Assembly (NCBI GenBank): GCA_032871835.1
Contig: CM065299.1
Location: forward strand, 47,504,706 to 47,568,705
Direction: 5' to 3'
From: Dipteronia dyeriana
Taxonomy: Eukaryota; Streptophyta; Magnoliopsida; Sapindales; Sapindaceae
DNA: 64,000 bases
The position numbers and the translations under genes are program-made. Each line of letters starts with the position of its first letter. Positions within the stretch are counted from its first letter, which is position 1. The notes below the pieces were generated by a model. That model did not search any database, was not told where the DNA came from, and worked only from the letters and a program-made list of their open reading frames with translations. This document shows, in pieces, positions 61,873-64,000 of this stretch.

Positions 61873-63593
61873 ACATGATTTACTTGTTCTTGAGTCATGT
61901 TTAGTAAAAGATGATTCTTCACCCTTGATACATGATTCGGGGGCCACTAACCATGTTTGTTCTTCTTTACAATGGATTGATTCTCGGACACAGCTAGAGG
62001 AGCAAGGCTTCTCAATGCATGTACGGTCAGGGGATGTCGTGTCGACACAAGCAGTGGTGTAATTAGATTATATTTTTGTAATAATTATATATTGTTGGAC
62101 AATGTATTTTATATTCCTAGATGTACACAGAATTAGATTACTGTTTCTAAGTTGTTAGAACAAAAATATTTTGTTTCTTTTAATAATAAGTCTGTTATTA
62201 TTGGAAAGAATGTTCTGAATATTTGTTCAGGAATTAATGAAAACAATTCGTATGTGTTAAGACCGTTAATACATACTACACTGCTCAACACCGAAATGTT
62301 AAAGGTTGAAAAACCAAAAACTAAACGACATAAGATTTCTCCATATAATGACACGTATCTCAAGCATGTAAGGCTTGGTCATATCAACCTTGACCGGATA
62401 GATAGATTAGTAAAAAACAGACCTTTAAGTAAGTTAAAGGTTGGCACCTAACATGTCTGTGAATCTTGTCTGGAAGGTAAGATGACTAAGAGACCTTTTA
62501 TTGGAAAAGGGCTTAGAGCTAAAGAACTGGTAGAGCTAATACATACAGACGTCTGCGGACCAATGAATGTTAAAGCTAGCTGTGGTTATGAGTATTATGT
62601 CACCTTTATAGATGACCACTCAAGATACGGATGCGTCTACCAGATGCAACGAAAATCGAAAACCCTTGAAAAGTTCAAAGAATTCTGAGATAAAATTGAG
62701 AATCAATTAGGTAGGACTATCAAGTCACTACGATCGGATCTTTGAGGTGAGTACCTTGACCAAGTGTTTGAAGACTTCATGGTTGAGCATAGGATAGTTT
62801 CCCAACTCACAGCTCCCAATATGCCTCAGAAAAATTGTGTAGCGAAGAGGAGAAATAGAACCCTGATGGAAATGGTGAGATCTATGATTAGTTTCTCATC
62901 ATTACCAAATTCCTTTTGGGGATATGCGTTACAAACAGTGGCATACATTTTGAATATAGTACCATCCAAATCTGTTCCTAAGACTCCCAAAGAGTTGTGG
63001 AATGGTCATAAAGCTAGTTTACGACATTTCCACATATGGTATGCTAGACTCCATGTTTTTGGTATGCCTGTGTGTAGGATACTCCAAGGAGACCAAAGGT
63101 GGACACTTCTATATTCCCGAAGATAATAAAGTATTTGTATCAAAAAATGCAACGTTTCTTAAGGATAATTATATTAGTGACCATAAACCTCATTCCAAGA
63201 TTGTATTTAATGAGTTGGAGCCTAGTGAGACTAGTGCTTTATCAACAAGAGTTGTTGATCCATAAACATTTAAGATTCAGATGGTTCCTGATCAGGATAC
63301 ACTACCATCTAGACGTAGTGAGAGGGTTGAGAGACAACCTGAACGCTATTTAGGTATGGGTGAGGGACAAGATGTTATCTTAGCTGATAGTGTGGATGAT
63401 CCATTGACATTTAAGAATGCAATGAAAGATCCGGATAAAGAGGAATGGTTTAAAGCCATGAATCTCAAGATGGACTCCATGTACTCTAACTCAGTTTGGG
63501 ATCTTGTAGACTTACCGGATAGGGTAAAACCCATAGGGTGTAAGTGGATATATATGAGAAAGAGAGGAGTATACGGGAAGGTATAGACCTTTA
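61873..63593 (+). pseudogene. Copia pol (copy 2): protease, integrase, start of reverse transcriptase
   Basis: Protease: HDLLVLESCLVKDDSS then HDSGATNHVCSSLQW, active-site DSG intact, ending at a stop at 62060. GAG-pre-integrase and integrase zinc finger: FNNKSVIIGKNVLNICSG, LKHVRLGHINLDRI and HVCESCLEGKM, giving the HHCC ligands that copy 1 lost. Integrase core: LIHTDVCGPM and VTFIDDHSRYG (first Asp), LRSDL with a stop (second Asp) and [14 protein letters not shown], where the third catalytic residue is Lys instead of Glu. Then [14 protein letters not shown] and [10 protein letters not shown]. After a frameshift near 63030: [20 protein letters not shown] and, for reverse transcriptase, EEWFKAMNLKMDSMYSNSVW and KPIGCKWIYMRKRGVYGKV with a stop. 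The sequence is cut by the LTR at 63594 at the codons equivalent to VETFKA in copy 1. Confidence 0.92.
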
Positions 63594-64000
63594 TGTTGGA
63601 ACCCCGTTCACCAGTTACACACCGAAACTAGGTTTTAAATTTTTTTATACAGATCATAATCTGTATCTGGGACCAGTGAACTTGGGATCGTAATTATTTT
63701 TCGAAACTAATACATACAATATGTAAGCAAAGGAAATTGTAATCAATAAAATCATAAGAAGAAAATCTTACCAACGTTTGGAGGCTCCTTCGCTTTACGA
63801 TATGCTTATGTCTGAACCACTCGATCTTCCTGGCTATTTCCCGGGATTGGTAACTGCGTGTGGGCGCGTCACGATCTCAGGAACTTGAATAGAGGGTGTA
63901 GAGAAATACTTGAAGAAACTCTTTCTTCTCAATTCGGTGTATTGATTTCACGCACATATAAATTGCATCTCATGCAACATTTATATCAACTGATGTGGTT
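63594..64000 (-). mobile_element. Third copy of the copia family: LTR end, minus strand, cut by window
   Basis: Starts TGTTGGAACCCCGTTCACC, like 12448 and 4962, and follows that LTR for all 407 bases (GGAGGCTCCTTCGCTTTACG, GGTAACTGCGTGTGGGCGCG). The element therefore points to the minus strand and is inserted in the reverse transcriptase of copy 2. The adjoining CTTTA (63589-63593) would be the target duplication. Whether a full element or a solo LTR follows cannot be seen. Confidence 0.92.

Larger units (their letters stand above)
57335..63593 (+). mobile_element. Ty1/copia element, copy 2 (same family as copy 1), 3' part disrupted
   Basis: Plus-strand relative of the element at 4962-14665: 5' LTR, PBS with one mismatch, leader, gag, protease, integrase and the beginning of reverse transcriptase. 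It is inserted within the gypsy antisense frame and is itself interrupted at 63593 by a third family member in opposite orientation. The remaining reverse transcriptase, RNase H and 3' LTR should resume beyond the window. The gag start codon is lost and there are multiple stops. Confidence 0.93.

Overview
The window looks like a heterochromatic, satellite-dominated stretch of a flowering-plant nuclear genome. It holds roughly 40 kb of one tandem satellite, plant-type Ty1/copia and Ty3/gypsy retroelements primed by initiator-Met tRNA, long AT microsatellites and many stop-riddled coding relics. I see no intact host gene, no tRNA or rRNA gene, no CRISPR array and no prokaryotic-type operon. I cannot name the species. 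A centromeric or pericentromeric location is an inference.

Layout. (1) 1-4961, satellite block 1. (2) 4962-14665, a complete but inactive Ty1/copia element on the minus strand, with about 2.2-kb LTRs, a primer-binding site and a perfect GATAG target-site duplication. It is inserted inside a satellite monomer. (3) 14666-41125, satellite block 2, with higher-order repeats: an 8-monomer period (about 1320 bp), a 3-monomer duplication, then a 13-monomer period (2130 bp). (4) 41126-43772, a solo LTR of a second retrotransposon family (minus strand, 5-bp TSD with one mismatch), also inside a monomer. (5) 43773-52131, satellite block 3. (6) 52132-57334, decayed retroelement sequence: LTR-like sequence, a second LTR of the family in (4), and a Ty3/gypsy Tat-type pol relic (extra RNase H, then integrase) with 3' tandem repeats and an antisense reading frame. 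(7) 57335-63593, a second copy of the copia family in (2), plus strand, inserted in the gypsy antisense frame. (8) 63594-64000, the start of a third copy of that family, minus strand, inserted in the reverse transcriptase of the second.

The satellite monomer is about 165 bp and is itself a diverged head-to-tail dimer of about 80-85 bp halves. Each monomer carries several short dyad symmetries. All three blocks lie in the same orientation. Removing element (2) or the LTR in (4) restores monomer phase, so 1-52131 was one continuous array before these insertions.

No genes here work together in a pathway. The coding content is transposon gag/pol in decay. The observations that seem least described are the satellite with its 8-mer to 13-mer higher-order transition, the lack of a CCHC zinc knuckle in Gag of both readable copia copies, and the remnant antisense reading frame in the gypsy element.
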